From an uncultured Clostridia bacterium (GTDB lineage: Bacteria > Bacillota > Clostridia > Christensenellales > Aristaeellaceae): a DNA stretch of 64,000 nucleotides. The DNA is taken from assembly GCA_947596085.1 (NCBI GenBank), contig CANQEW010000001.1, forward strand, positions 94,009 through 158,008, given 5' to 3'. The notes beneath the pieces were generated by a model. It did no database searches. It saw only the letters and a program-made list of their open reading frames with translations, and had not been told where the DNA came from. The translations under genes were made by a program, and so were the position numbers. Positions 7,433 to 15,229 of this stretch are shown here, in pieces (positions within the stretch are counted from its first letter, which is position 1; every line of letters starts with the position of its first letter).

Positions 7433-8362
7433 TTAATACCAGTCGTGTTTCTCGCCACGGTCGAGGGCGTTGATGCGCGCCATTTCGTCGTCGGTCAGCG
7501 AGAAGTGATAGAGTTGCGCATTCTCCCGGATGTGGTCGGGGTTGCTGGAGCCAGGGATCACCACCACGCCCTTCTGCAAATTCCAGCGCAGGATCACCTG
7601 CGCCGCGGATACACCGTGGGCCTGGGCGATTTCGTTGATCGTCGCGTCGCCCAGCAGTTCCGTCGTGTGTCCCCGGCCGCCCAGTGGATACCAGCCCTGC
7701 ACCACGATGTCATGATTCTGGATGAAGGGAATCACGTCGTTCTCCTGATAGTAGGGATGAATTTCGTTTTGCACCAGCGCGGGCATGATTTCCACCTGCG
7801 ATAGAAACTCCGTCAGCTCCTCCACGTACCAGTTGGACAGCCCCAGGGAGTGAATCTTGCCATCCCGCACAAATTGCTCCATCGCATGATACGCCGAAAC
7901 GTCGTTCGGGTCGGGGTGGTGTAGCAGCATCATGTCCACATAGCCGAGATCCAACCGATCCAGGCACGCCTGAATGGATTCCTCCGGGTTCGCCATCTCA
8001 CTTCCAGGGTAGATCTTCGTGATGACAAACACATCTTCGCGCTGCACGGTGCCCTCGGCGATTGCCTCGCGGATGGCCTGACCGACCTCCTGCTCGTTGC
8101 CGTAGGCGGAGGCTGTGTCGATCAGCCGCACGCCGCATTCCAGCGCCGCCTTCACGGAGTTGACGCACTCGTCCCCGTGCAGACTATAGGTGCCCAGGCC
8201 GTTGATGGGCATCGTATAGCCGCTGTTGAGCAGCACCGTTCCGTGTTCCAAATCAAATTCCGGACGTGCGTCGGGTTTCACTCCGCTCTCTTCCGCGTAT
8301 GCGCCTGTCGCCGTAAGTGCTGTCAATATCAAGACGAGTGTAAGTCGAAACAATCCATTCAT
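7433..8362 (-). CDS. Aldo/keto reductase with a signal peptide
   Basis: The protein has 309 residues. Residues 1-24 look like a cleavable signal peptide (RLTLVLILTALTATGAYA, then EESG). The rest is a full AKR barrel with the catalytic tetrad in its motifs: Asp and Tyr in LIDTASAYGNE, Lys in VITKIYPG, His in MMLLHHPDP. A cofactor region PGSSNPDHIREN follows near the C-terminus. AKRs reduce carbonyls with NAD(P)H. Export is odd, because this cofactor is not expected outside the cell. The closest class is the 2,5-diketogluconate-reductase-like group. The gene lies 108 bases downstream of the acetyltransferase, on the same strand. The start at 8362 follows GGGAGG. Confidence 0.85.
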   Translation of the reverse strand: MNGLFRLTLVLILTALTATGAYAEESGVKPDARPEFDLEHGTVLLNSGYTMPINGLGTYSLHGDECVNSVKAALECGVRLIDTASAYGNEQEVGQAIREAIAEGTVQREDVFVITKIYPGSEMANPEESIQACLDRLDLGYVDMMLLHHPDPNDVSAYHAMEQFVRDGKIHSLGLSNWYVEELTEFLSQVEIMPALVQNEIHPYYQENDVIPFIQNHDIVVQGWYPLGGRGHTTELLGDATINEIAQAHGVSAAQVILRWNLQKGVVVIPGSSNPDHIRENAQLYHFSLTDDEMARINALDRGEKHDWY

Positions 8363-8470
8363 AATTCAAATCCTCCCATCCGTTGATTCTGCGATGTTTA
8401 CTGACTCCATTGATAGAACAATATCAGCAGGGCACGATCGGCATCAGACGATCTCCGCCCACAAGCGGCT

Positions 8471-9064
8471 TTATTCCTCCGGAGGCTCGATGGTTCGGAT
8501 CACCTTTGCGGGCACGCCACCGACGATCGTCAGTGGCGGCACATCCCGTGTGACCACGGCACCGGCGGCGACGACCGACCAATCGCCGAGGGTGACGCCT
8601 GGCAGAATCGCAGCGTTGGAGCCGATCCAGACATGCGCACCAATATGGATGGGCGCGTAGCGGTTCCGGCGGCCGCACCTCGGATCGAGGTCGTGGTTGA
8701 TCGTCGCCAGCACGACATTGTGACCGATCAGTACCCCGTCGCCGATGGTGATGCCCCCCTGATCCTGAAAGTGGCAGCCGGAATTGATGAACACATCCCT
8801 GCCGATGGTGATGTTCTTCCCAAAATCCGCGTAGAACGGCGGAAACAGTCGGAAGGATTCGTCGATCTCCTTCCCCGTGAGCCTGGACATCAGCGCGCGA
8901 AGCTCCTTCGGTGGATGGTAGTGGGCGTTCATCTCCATGCCGATCTCGATGGCCTCCTGGCAGAGCGCGTCGAACATCGCCCGCCACTCCGGACGCTTCG
9001 CACCCTCTCCCTCCACGCCGTGAAATTCCCGAAGAATGTCCTCAAGGGTCAAAACAGTCGGCAT
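8471..9064 (-). CDS. Hexapeptide sugar O-acetyltransferase (Maa/LacA family)
   Basis: The 197-residue protein has an N-terminal helical maltose-acetyltransferase region (about 1-60). A left-handed beta-helix of hexapeptide repeats follows (about 75-185: [61 protein letters not shown]). The His of TINHD is the expected catalytic base. The family transfers acetyl from acetyl-CoA to sugars or xenobiotic hydroxyls in the cytoplasm as a trimer. The ATG at 9064 has AAGGGAG upstream. It is transcribed away from the LysR gene, a usual layout for a LysR target. Confidence 0.9.
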   Translation of the reverse strand: MPTVLTLEDILREFHGVEGEGAKRPEWRAMFDALCQEAIEIGMEMNAHYHPPKELRALMSRLTGKEIDESFRLFPPFYADFGKNITIGRDVFINSGCHFQDQGGITIGDGVLIGHNVVLATINHDLDPRCGRRNRYAPIHIGAHVWIGSNAAILPGVTLGDWSVVAAGAVVTRDVPPLTIVGGVPAKVIRTIEPPEE

Positions 9065-9218
9065 TGTGCAACTCCCTTCCCCAGCGCGGCTGAGATTTCC
9101 TTTTTATATGAGCTTCCTTTTGCCTCTTTCGCAAAAACAATCCTGCTGGGCTTCTCCGATAAAAAGATTATATCGACTTCCAAAAGAAATATCAAATACA
9201 TATATTGAATATCCGTTT

Positions 9219-9233
9219 ATACTTGAAAAGTAT
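9219..9233. promoter_or_regulatory. LysR-type operator overlapping the lysR -35 box
   Basis: ATACTTGAAAAGTAT is a perfect 6-3-6 inverted repeat with the T-N11-A pattern of LysR-type sites. It covers the -35 hexamer of the LysR gene's own promoter, so it would suit autoregulation and control of the divergent acetyltransferase. Confidence 0.6.
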
Positions 9234-9251
9234 GAAATGCTGTGCTATAAT
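9223..9251 (+). promoter_or_regulatory. SigA promoter of the lysR-type gene
   Basis: TTGAAA (9223-9228) and TATAAT (9246-9251) are 17 bases apart, ending 24 bases before the chosen TTG start. The promoter rules out longer starts upstream. Confidence 0.85.
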
Positions 9252-9275
9252 GAAATAAAGAGAGGAGCGCTTGAC

Positions 9276-10163
9276 TTGGACATTCGCGTGTTGGAATATT
9301 TTCTGGCGGTCGCCCGGGAACAAAGCATCACAAAGGCTGCCGAAGCGCTGCACATGACGCAGCCGCCCCTCTCCCGCGCGCTCAAGGATTTGGAAGAGGA
9401 ACTGGGGACGCAGCTTCTGATTCGCGGTCGCAGGGTGGAGCTCACGGAGGACGGCCTGCTGCTCAAGCAGCGCGCCCGGGAGATCGTGGAGCTGATGGAA
9501 AAGACGAAGGACGCCTTCCATGATGGCGGCGAAGATGTCGCCGGCGACGTGTACATCGGTTGCGGCGAAACCGAAGGAATGCGCACGGTAGCTCGGACGA
9601 TCCACTCCATCCGCCAGGCGCATCCGCAGATTCGCTTTCACCTGTCCAGTGGCAACTCCGAGGATTTGACGGAGCGGCTGGATCGGGGGCTATTCGACTT
9701 CTGTGCGCTGTTTGAGCCCTGCGACTACGCCAAGTACGACCACATCCGGCTGCCTGGCCGCGACCAATGGGGCGTGCTGATGCGCCGGGACTGCCTGTTG
9801 GCCGCGCGGAAAGTGATCCATCCCGAGGATTTGCGGAACCTGCCGCTCATCGCGTCCAGTCAGTCCATCGCCCACAACGAGCTCTCCGGCTGGCTGGGAC
9901 AGGATACGAAGGAGCTAAACATCGTCGCCACCTACAATCTGATTTACAACGCGGCATTGCTCGTCGCCGAGGGCGTCGGCTACATGATTTGCCTGGATCG
10001 CATCGTGCGGGAGCCGGGAGAGGGTCTCTTCTGCTTCCGCCCGTTGGAGCCGAGGATCGAAACCGGTTTGGATATCGTGTGGAAGAAGTATCATGTCTTC
10101 TCCCGAGCCGCTGAAGTCTTTCTGACCAAATTAAAACAGCAGATTTCCGAGAAGGACGAATAA
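9276..10163 (+). CDS. LysR family transcriptional regulator
   Basis: The 295-residue protein starts at TTG 9276, nine bases after AGAGGAG. Upstream in-frame ATGs at 9036 and 9237 fall before or inside the promoter. The N-terminal winged helix-turn-helix (about 1-60) has ITKAAEALHMTQPPLSRALKDLEEELG. A periplasmic-binding-protein-like effector domain follows (about 88-290). Such regulators sense a small metabolite and usually control a divergent operon. The neighbours suggest the acetyltransferase and the aldo-keto reductases on either side as targets. That regulon is inference from position. Confidence 0.92.
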   Translation: MDIRVLEYFLAVAREQSITKAAEALHMTQPPLSRALKDLEEELGTQLLIRGRRVELTEDGLLLKQRAREIVELMEKTKDAFHDGGEDVAGDVYIGCGETEGMRTVARTIHSIRQAHPQIRFHLSSGNSEDLTERLDRGLFDFCALFEPCDYAKYDHIRLPGRDQWGVLMRRDCLLAARKVIHPEDLRNLPLIASSQSIAHNELSGWLGQDTKELNIVATYNLIYNAALLVAEGVGYMICLDRIVREPGEGLFCFRPLEPRIETGLDIVWKKYHVFSRAAEVFLTKLKQQISEKDE

Positions 10164-10169
10164 GCGCCG

Positions 10170-10208
10170 CCATCCATATCTTTCAGGTATGGATGGGCAG
10201 TCTTTTTC
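10170..10208 (+). terminator. Terminator of the lysR-type gene
   Basis: CCATCCATA (10170-10178) pairs perfectly with TATGGATGG (10188-10196) and is followed by GCAGTCTTTTT. Confidence 0.75.
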
Positions 10209-10213
10209 TGTAT

Positions 10214-10242
10214 TTGAATTTCATCTGGCGGTATGCTATAAT
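10214..10242 (+). promoter_or_regulatory. SigA promoter of the Fe-S aldo/keto reductase
   Basis: TTGAAT (10214-10219) and TATAAT (10237-10242) are 17 bases apart, starting just beyond the terminator of the preceding gene. The reductase is therefore a separate unit. Confidence 0.8.
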
Positions 10243-10301
10243 CTTAAATGGAATATATTGTAACTCTGGGACGCATCGGCTTCAACAGGGAGGACATGGC
10301 G

Positions 10302-11432
10302 ATGATTTACAGGGAATTTCAAGGAATGAAGCTTTCAGCGCTGGGGCTGGGCGCGATGCGCCTGCCGGTGATCGACGGCGACGACGCGAGGATCGACGCG
10401 CTGGCCGTGGAGGAGATGGTCTCCTACGCGATGGCGCACGGCATCAACTACTACGACACCGCCTGGGGCTACCACGACGGCAATTCGGAGACCGTGCTTG
10501 GCGCGGCGCTTCGCAAGTATCCCCGGGAGAGCTACCATCTGGCGACCAAGTTCCCCGGCTACGATCTTGCCAACATGCAGAAGGTGCAGGAGATTTTCGA
10601 GCGCCAGCTGGAGAAGTGCGGCGTGGACTACTTCGACTTCTACCTGTTCCACAATGTGTGCGAAATGAATATCGACGCCTACCTCGACCCGAAGTACGGC
10701 ATCTTCGACTATCTGGTCGAACAGAAGAGGGCAGGGCGCATCAAACACCTGGGCTTCTCCGCCCACGGCAACATTCCGGTATTGGAGCGCTTCCTGAACG
10801 CCTATGGCAAGGAGATGGAATTCTGCCAGATTCAACTGAACTATCTGGACTGGACATTCCAGGACGCGAAGGTCAAAGTGGAACTTTTGAATAAGTGGAG
10901 GCTCCCAGTGTGGGTGATGGAGCCGCTGCGGGGCGGCAAACTGGCGAAGCTTCCGGAGAGCGTCGAACACGAACTTAAGGCGCTTCGCCCGGACGAGGGC
11001 ATTCCCGCTTGGGCGTTCCGCTTCCTGCAGGGCGTACCGGGCGTGACGATGGTGCTTTCCGGCATGTCCAACGCCGAGCAGCTGAAGGCGAACGTCGCCA
11101 CCTTCGAGACGGACAAACCGCTCACTGAAGCGGAGCTAGAGAAGCTGCTGGCGCTGGCGGGCGGCATGCTCAACAACACGCTGCCCTGCACGGCCTGCCG
11201 CTACTGCACGAGCCACTGCCCGCAAGGGTTGGACATTCCAATGCTATTGAAGCTCTACAACGAGCACAGCTTCACCGGCGGCGGCTTCCTCGTGCCGATG
11301 GCGCTGATGGCGGTGCCGGAGGACAAGCAGCCTACGGCCTGCCTGGGCTGCCGCAGCTGCGAACAGGTCTGTCCCCAGCAGATCAAGATTTCCGAGGCGA
11401 TGGCGGACTTCGCCAAAAAGCTCAACGGCTGA
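10302..11432 (+). CDS. Aldo/keto reductase with C-terminal 4Fe-4S domain
   Basis: The 376-residue protein joins an aldo/keto reductase barrel (about 1-275) to a bacterial ferredoxin-like tail. Its AKR motifs include INYYDTAWGYHDGNSE, ATKFPGYD and FYLFHNVCE. The tail has two cysteine clusters, CTACRYCTSHCP near 305 and CLGCRSCEQVCP near 354, each of the C-X2-C-X2-C-X3-C/P type. This two-domain class is common in anaerobes and is thought to link carbonyl reduction to ferredoxin-like electron transfer. The substrate is not known. The start at 10302 follows CAGGGAGGA with seven bases spacing; ATGs at 10248 and 10296 are poorly placed. Confidence 0.9.
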   Translation: MIYREFQGMKLSALGLGAMRLPVIDGDDARIDALAVEEMVSYAMAHGINYYDTAWGYHDGNSETVLGAALRKYPRESYHLATKFPGYDLANMQKVQEIFERQLEKCGVDYFDFYLFHNVCEMNIDAYLDPKYGIFDYLVEQKRAGRIKHLGFSAHGNIPVLERFLNAYGKEMEFCQIQLNYLDWTFQDAKVKVELLNKWRLPVWVMEPLRGGKLAKLPESVEHELKALRPDEGIPAWAFRFLQGVPGVTMVLSGMSNAEQLKANVATFETDKPLTEAELEKLLALAGGMLNNTLPCTACRYCTSHCPQGLDIPMLLKLYNEHSFTGGGFLVPMALMAVPEDKQPTACLGCRSCEQVCPQQIKISEAMADFAKKLNG

Positions 11433-11482
11433 ACCGCCGCGAATCCTCATCATTTTCGGCAAACGCTGCTCACTTTTCACTC

Positions 11483-11509
11483 AATGCGCTCCACTGTGGG
11501 CGCATTTTT
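11483..11509 (+). terminator. Terminator of the Fe-S aldo/keto reductase
   Basis: AATGCGC (11483-11489) pairs with GCGCATT (11500-11506), running into a T-rich tail. Confidence 0.65.
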
Positions 11510-11625
11510 CATGCCCCTTGAGATGGCTCAGAACGCAAAGCAACGGTTTGATACATCGCAAAATGAGTCGTATCATATCCCAAGATGGAGGGTGAATTGC
11601 CTCCATAGCGGCGCAAGCGATTAAC

Positions 11626-11654
11626 GGGGCCGCCGCTCAATGAGCGGCGGCCCC
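11626..11654. terminator. Strong hairpin downstream of the Cys-rich gene
   Basis: Fourteen bases at 11626-11639 pair perfectly with 11641-11654. It lies six bases past the minus-strand stop at 11660 and between convergent genes. Confidence 0.6.
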
Positions 11655-11659
11655 CTACC

Positions 11660-11935
11660 TCACCAGCAGCTGCCGCAGACCGGCGGCCTGCAGCGCTTCT
11701 TCTTCGGCGGCAGACAGGGCTTCGGCGGCCTGCGCACGCAGATGCTCAGGTTTCCCCCCATGTCCACGCACAGCTCCACGTCCGCGTACTCCCCGGGGCA
11801 CGCTGGATTCTGAATGCGCACGCACTGACAGTTTTCCTGCGGCGGCGGACATTCGCAGCCATTGAACAGGGGCATCTGCACGCTGCTCTGAGGCGCATAG
11901 CAGGACGGGAACAGAGGCATCCGTCCGTATGTCAT
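11660..11935 (-). CDS. Small cysteine- and proline-rich protein
   Basis: I do not recognise a family. The 91-residue product has twelve cysteines, many in short spaced pairs (CEC near 27-29, CQC near 36-38), and a basic Pro/Lys-rich tail PPKPCLPPKKKRCRPPVC. There is no signal peptide or membrane segment. The ATG at 11935 is preceded by GGAGGGAG, a very good ribosome site, and a hairpin follows the stop, so it is likely a real gene. The cysteine content suggests metal binding or disulfide cross-linking, such as a spore-coat-like structural protein. That is a guess; no sporulation genes are nearby. Confidence 0.6.
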   Translation of the reverse strand: MTYGRMPLFPSCYAPQSSVQMPLFNGCECPPPQENCQCVRIQNPACPGEYADVELCVDMGGNLSICVRRPPKPCLPPKKKRCRPPVCGSCW

Positions 11936-12060
11936 TTCTCTCCCTCCTCACTTCGGCCGTTCCACCGCTCAATGTAAAAGATCGCGGCCCGAATCCGGCG
12001 CGCGATCGCGCGGAATCGGCCGCTTTAAACTATGTCCGCGCGTCGTTTCCCGTTCCATGA

Positions 12061-12090
12061 TTGAAGAAAAGCGCGCCAATATGGTATACT
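12061..12090 (+). promoter_or_regulatory. SigA promoter of the yitT-like gene
   Basis: TTGAAG (12061-12066) and TATACT (12085-12090) are 18 bases apart, 37 bases before the start codon. Confidence 0.7.
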
Positions 12091-12127
12091 GTATTCGTGA
12101 ACATTCAATCTAGGAGGAGGGGTTCGC

Positions 12128-12976
12128 ATGCGGTTTCTACCGAAGGGTGAGTGGAAAAACGCGCTCTACATTCTGTCCGGTCTGTGCTTCAGCGTGCTTG
12201 GCTATGAGCTGTTTCTGATTCCGAACAGCATCGCGGCGGGCGGCTTCACCGGCATCGCACAGCTCATCAACAGCGCCACGGGACTGCCCATCGGCGCGAT
12301 GGCGCTGGCGCTGAATGCCCCGCTGTTTCTGCTCTCGATCCGCTCGATCGGCTGGCGCTTCGCGCTGCGCTCGCTGATCGCTGCCTTCGCCTTTTCGCTG
12401 GCGCTGGACACCCTGGGGCTGCGCTTTGCCGTGCAGGATATCTGGCTCGCGGCGGTCTATGGCGGGCTGTTCAGCGGCGCGGGCTTCGGCCTCGTGATGC
12501 GCGGCAGCGCCACCACCGGCGGCAGCGAGATGCTCGCCAGCCTCCTCCACCGCCTGATCCCGCCGCTGCGGGTGAGCGTCGGCACCTTTCTGGTGGACGG
12601 CCTGGTCATCGCCGCCTCCGCCTTCGTGTTCGACGCGACGCGCGCCATGTACGCGCTGATCTGCACCTTCATCACCAACCTGATGGTCGATCTCGTGCTG
12701 GAAGGGCCGGACTCCTCCCACGCCTTTTTCATCATCTCCGATCACAGCGACGAAATCGCGCGGCGCATCCTTCAGGAGCTCGACCGCGGCGTGACCGCCC
12801 TTGACGGAACCGGCATGTTCAGCGGCGCTCCGAAGCGCGTGCTGCTCTGCGCCGTCAACCGCCTGGAGACAGTGAGCCTGCGCCGCATCATCTTCGCGGT
12901 GGATCCCAGCGCCTTCATCATCTCCACACGCAGCCGCGAAACCTACGGGGAGGGCTTCAAGGCGCTCTACCGCTAG
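12128..12976 (+). CDS. YitT family membrane protein (DUF161/DUF2179)
   Basis: The 282-residue protein has five or six transmembrane helices in the first 185 residues. They carry the family's NSIAAGGFTGIAQLIN loop and RGSATTGGSEMLASLLHR segment. A soluble C-terminal DUF2179 domain follows (about 200-282), with DRGVTALDGTGMFSG and VDPSAFIISTRSRETYGEGF. YitT proteins are widespread in Firmicutes; a transport role is suspected but not proven. The ATG at 12128 follows GGAGGAGG. The stop overlaps the convergent signal peptidase gene by four bases. Confidence 0.92.
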   Translation: MRFLPKGEWKNALYILSGLCFSVLGYELFLIPNSIAAGGFTGIAQLINSATGLPIGAMALALNAPLFLLSIRSIGWRFALRSLIAAFAFSLALDTLGLRFAVQDIWLAAVYGGLFSGAGFGLVMRGSATTGGSEMLASLLHRLIPPLRVSVGTFLVDGLVIAASAFVFDATRAMYALICTFITNLMVDLVLEGPDSSHAFFIISDHSDEIARRILQELDRGVTALDGTGMFSGAPKRVLLCAVNRLETVSLRRIIFAVDPSAFIISTRSRETYGEGFKALYR

Positions 12977-13479
12977 GCGCGCAGCCGCTGAATCCGTCGC
13001 GGCGGAAAGACCGTACAGAGCGCGACCGCTTCGATCTTTTCGTCCCGAATCGGGCCCACGCCGCGGCTGTCGTGGGAGCTCGGGCGGTTGTCCCCCAGCA
13101 GGAAGTACTCGCCCGGCCCAAGCGTGCGCTCATCCATGTCCCGAAGCCAGGGCCGAAGCGCAAAGCGCTCCTCAACCGGCGCTCCGTCGATCCACAGCCG
13201 CCCCTCCGCCAGCGCCACACGCTCGCCCGGGAGCGCGGCCACGCGCTTGATGAAGAGTTCCTTCCGTCCGGGATAGCGGCACAGCACCACGTCGAAGCGC
13301 CGCAGCTTTCCGCAGAGTCCGCGCCGCAGAGCAAAGACCAGATCGCCGTTTTGCAGCGTATCCCGCATGGAATTTCCTTTCACCACCGCGAACAGGCATA
13401 CAAATCGCCGCAGGAGCAGCGCAAGCGCGACTCCCGCGGCGATTTCCATTGTCCATTCCAGCAGCAGATTCCAGCGCAT
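12973..13479 (-). CDS. lepB: Signal peptidase I
   Basis: The 168-residue S26 protease has one N-terminal membrane anchor (about 8-33). The catalytic Ser lies in KGNSMRDTL near residue 37, and the Lys in IKRVAALPGE near residue 78. The conserved box GEYFLLGDNRPSSHDSR comes near residues 123-140. It cleaves signal peptides on the outer face of the membrane, consistent with the many Ala-X-Ala signal peptides in this window. It is the short Gram-positive form. It lies downstream of, and three bases from, a small membrane-protein gene and is probably co-transcribed with it. Confidence 0.92.
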   Translation of the reverse strand: MRWNLLLEWTMEIAAGVALALLLRRFVCLFAVVKGNSMRDTLQNGDLVFALRRGLCGKLRRFDVVLCRYPGRKELFIKRVAALPGERVALAEGRLWIDGAPVEERFALRPWLRDMDERTLGPGEYFLLGDNRPSSHDSRGVGPIRDEKIEAVALCTVFPPRRIQRLRA

Positions 13480-13482
13480 CGC

Positions 13483-13878
13483 TCACTCCACGCCGCGGCT
13501 GCGACGGAATCGCAGCATCTTCGCCCGCAACACGGCCAGCGTCTTTCGATCCTTGGGATAGAGCACGCGCAGCAGCAATATTGCAAGCGCCACCGTGATC
13601 AACTTCTCCGGCGTGAAAGGCAGCCACAAAAAGCCCATATACGCTCCACCCACCGCGCGCATCCAGTTGATCTCCATCGCCATTCCGAGCCCAAACAGGA
13701 TGTAGCTCCAACCATTGGTGATCATCCACGCGATGGCCAGGCAGAGCAAAAGCCGCGGATTCAGAAGCACACGCAGCGCGCGCTTCGCCTTTTCCACAAG
13801 CTTTTCCCGAGTGAGCGAGCGTCGAAACGCCGCAAGTCTTGCTCCAATTCTCACAGCCATCCTCCATCGCATGGACAC
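13483..13878 (-). CDS. Small membrane protein of unknown function
   Basis: The product has up to 131 residues: a basic N-terminal region, two or three hydrophobic helices (about 43-62, 72-90 and 92-106) and a basic C-terminus. The core ITNGWSYILFGLGMAMEI and GGAYMGFLWLPFTPEK looks like that of uncharacterised conserved Clostridial membrane proteins. I know no function. The start is uncertain: ATGs at 13878, 13872 and 13863 are in frame, and the only good ribosome site (GGAGG) lies too close to the last. Its tight spacing to signal peptidase I suggests an operon. Confidence 0.65.
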   Translation of the reverse strand: MSMRWRMAVRIGARLAAFRRSLTREKLVEKAKRALRVLLNPRLLLCLAIAWMITNGWSYILFGLGMAMEINWMRAVGGAYMGFLWLPFTPEKLITVALAILLLRVLYPKDRKTLAVLRAKMLRFRRSRGVE

Positions 13879-14350
13879 AATTTCATCATCATTATAACAT
13901 ACTCGCCACGCCGGGTCAATCCCCCATTGCCGTCGCCGTTCGATAGCATTGTAGGTTTGTCAAACATCTTGGACAAGAGCGGCAGGTAAAGCAAACGCAT
14001 CGGCATGGAGCTGGAGCGGCATTGATGGGTAACAGGCTGGAAGCGGAAGCCGGCGAGGGAACAGGAGCGGGAGAAATCGTCATAGCAGTGTACTGGTGGA
14101 GCTGAGATCAGGGTTGGCAATGCGGCACAGAGGGACGACCCTGACGTCAATCCGAATTTGCTTGCCCGAATGCGCCTCTGCTCATACAGCTTGGAAATGC
14201 GCTTCTTCTTTCCCTTCTTCTCCTCTTTTCCAAGATGTATTGTGGTCCTGCACTTACTCCAGATGGAATGCGTAAACATTACTTGCGCAATCGCCATAAA
14301 TATGCTAATATAATATTAACTTGAATGTGTTATGCATATGGAGGATGCGC
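13879..14350. other. Gene-poor gap with repeat D copy 1
   Basis: The stretch has no convincing gene. It holds the 43-nt repeat at 13949-13991 and AT-rich sequence leading to the GIY-YIG gene. An open frame on the minus strand crosses it without a ribosome site. Over the repeat the two copies translate to LYLP(L/F)(L/F)SKMFDKPT, mostly by silent or conservative changes. The region may be the eroded end of a mobile element. Confidence 0.45.
13949..13991. repeat. 43-nt dispersed repeat D, copy 1
   Basis: The segment matches 63923-63965 with about four mismatches; the first 25 bases are identical (starting TTGTAGGTTTGTCAAACATC). It looks like the shared end of a mobile element, but no transposase adjoins either copy. 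Confidence 0.75.
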
Positions 14351-15199
14351 ATGCCATACAATAAGACAATCAATTTGCTAATATTCGATGGCGATCCAAA
14401 CGGTAGAATGATGGCGGAATTATCGAATTGGAACGGCCGGGTTTATAAAATCGCGCGCAATGCGCTGACGGTTTTCTCTGAACGCGATGATGCGGAGAAT
14501 ACGGGCGTTTATTTCCTCTTTGGACGGGATATCAACAACAACGGTACGATTTACGTCGGAGAAGCGGAACACATGTTTACGCGCCTCAAACAACACGTAA
14601 ACGATCAGGAGTATTGGACCGATTGTGTCGCCGTGATCAGCAAAGATGATCATTTGAACAAGGCGCATGTCAAATACCTGGAGCATGAATTTTACGATGC
14701 GGCTAAATCCGCAGGCAGATATGTAATCGTCAACTCGACAATACCTACGCGAAGCTCTGTCTCTGAATATGATGCCGCAATGCTGTTGGAATTCTTCGAT
14801 TATACAAAGCTATTGGTTAACACGATGGGCTATAAAGCGTTTGACTCCATATCGCAGGCCGTAGATACGGGGGTATCCTTCGATACGTTTTTGCTGACGG
14901 GGCCGCGAGGCGCGGATGCCAAAGGAATACTGACCGCGGATGGATTCACCGTTCTGAAGGGATCGATGATCGCAGATGGGGTTACCAGAAGTTATCCAAG
15001 CAGCATCAATAAGATAAGGGCGCGACTTCTTCAGGATGGAATCATTGACAGCGAATACAAATTCACGAAAGATTATCTGTTTTCGAGTCCTTCTTACGCG
15101 GCGGCCGTCGTGCTGGGGCGCAATGCGAATGGGCGCACGGAATGGCTGACGGAAACAGGACAAACTCTGAAATCAATCGAAGAGGCACGTTTGGCGTAG
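14351..15199 (+). CDS. GIY-YIG nuclease-like protein with DUF4357-type tail
   Basis: The 282-residue protein has a GIY-YIG-like fold near residues 45-110: GVYFLFG, IYVGEAEHMFTRLKQH, and a Glu in KYLEHEFYDAA. The C-terminal 60 residues (DGFTVLKGSMIADG, INKIRARLLQDGII, YLFSSPSYAAAVVLGRNANG) fit DUF4357. These two-domain proteins occur singly in many bacteria, often in accessory DNA; a DNA-cleaving or defence role is supposed but unproven. Codon use is clearly more AT-rich than the neighbours', which suggests transfer. The start at 14351 follows GGAGG with six bases spacing. Confidence 0.85.
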   Translation: MPYNKTINLLIFDGDPNGRMMAELSNWNGRVYKIARNALTVFSERDDAENTGVYFLFGRDINNNGTIYVGEAEHMFTRLKQHVNDQEYWTDCVAVISKDDHLNKAHVKYLEHEFYDAAKSAGRYVIVNSTIPTRSSVSEYDAAMLLEFFDYTKLLVNTMGYKAFDSISQAVDTGVSFDTFLLTGPRGADAKGILTADGFTVLKGSMIADGVTRSYPSSINKIRARLLQDGIIDSEYKFTKDYLFSSPSYAAAVVLGRNANGRTEWLTETGQTLKSIEEARLA

Positions 15200-15201
15200 A
15201 A

Positions 15202-15229
15202 AGAGGGAGGCACGAAAGTGCTTCCCTCT
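15202..15229. terminator. Convergent-gene terminator hairpin
   Basis: Twelve bases (15202-15213) pair with 15218-15229 around GAAA, with one G-U. It overlaps the stop of the minus-strand gene and lies just after the GIY-YIG stop, so it could serve both. Confidence 0.6.

Noticed and set aside
11655..11972. Alternative 105-codon frame over the Cys-rich gene
   Set aside because: The frame from 11935 has the ribosome site and the ordered Cys pattern; the other has neither.
13851..14297. Open frame of 148 codons on the minus strand through the gap
   Set aside because: Low-quality composition and no start signal. Only the short repeat segment may be an old coding relic.
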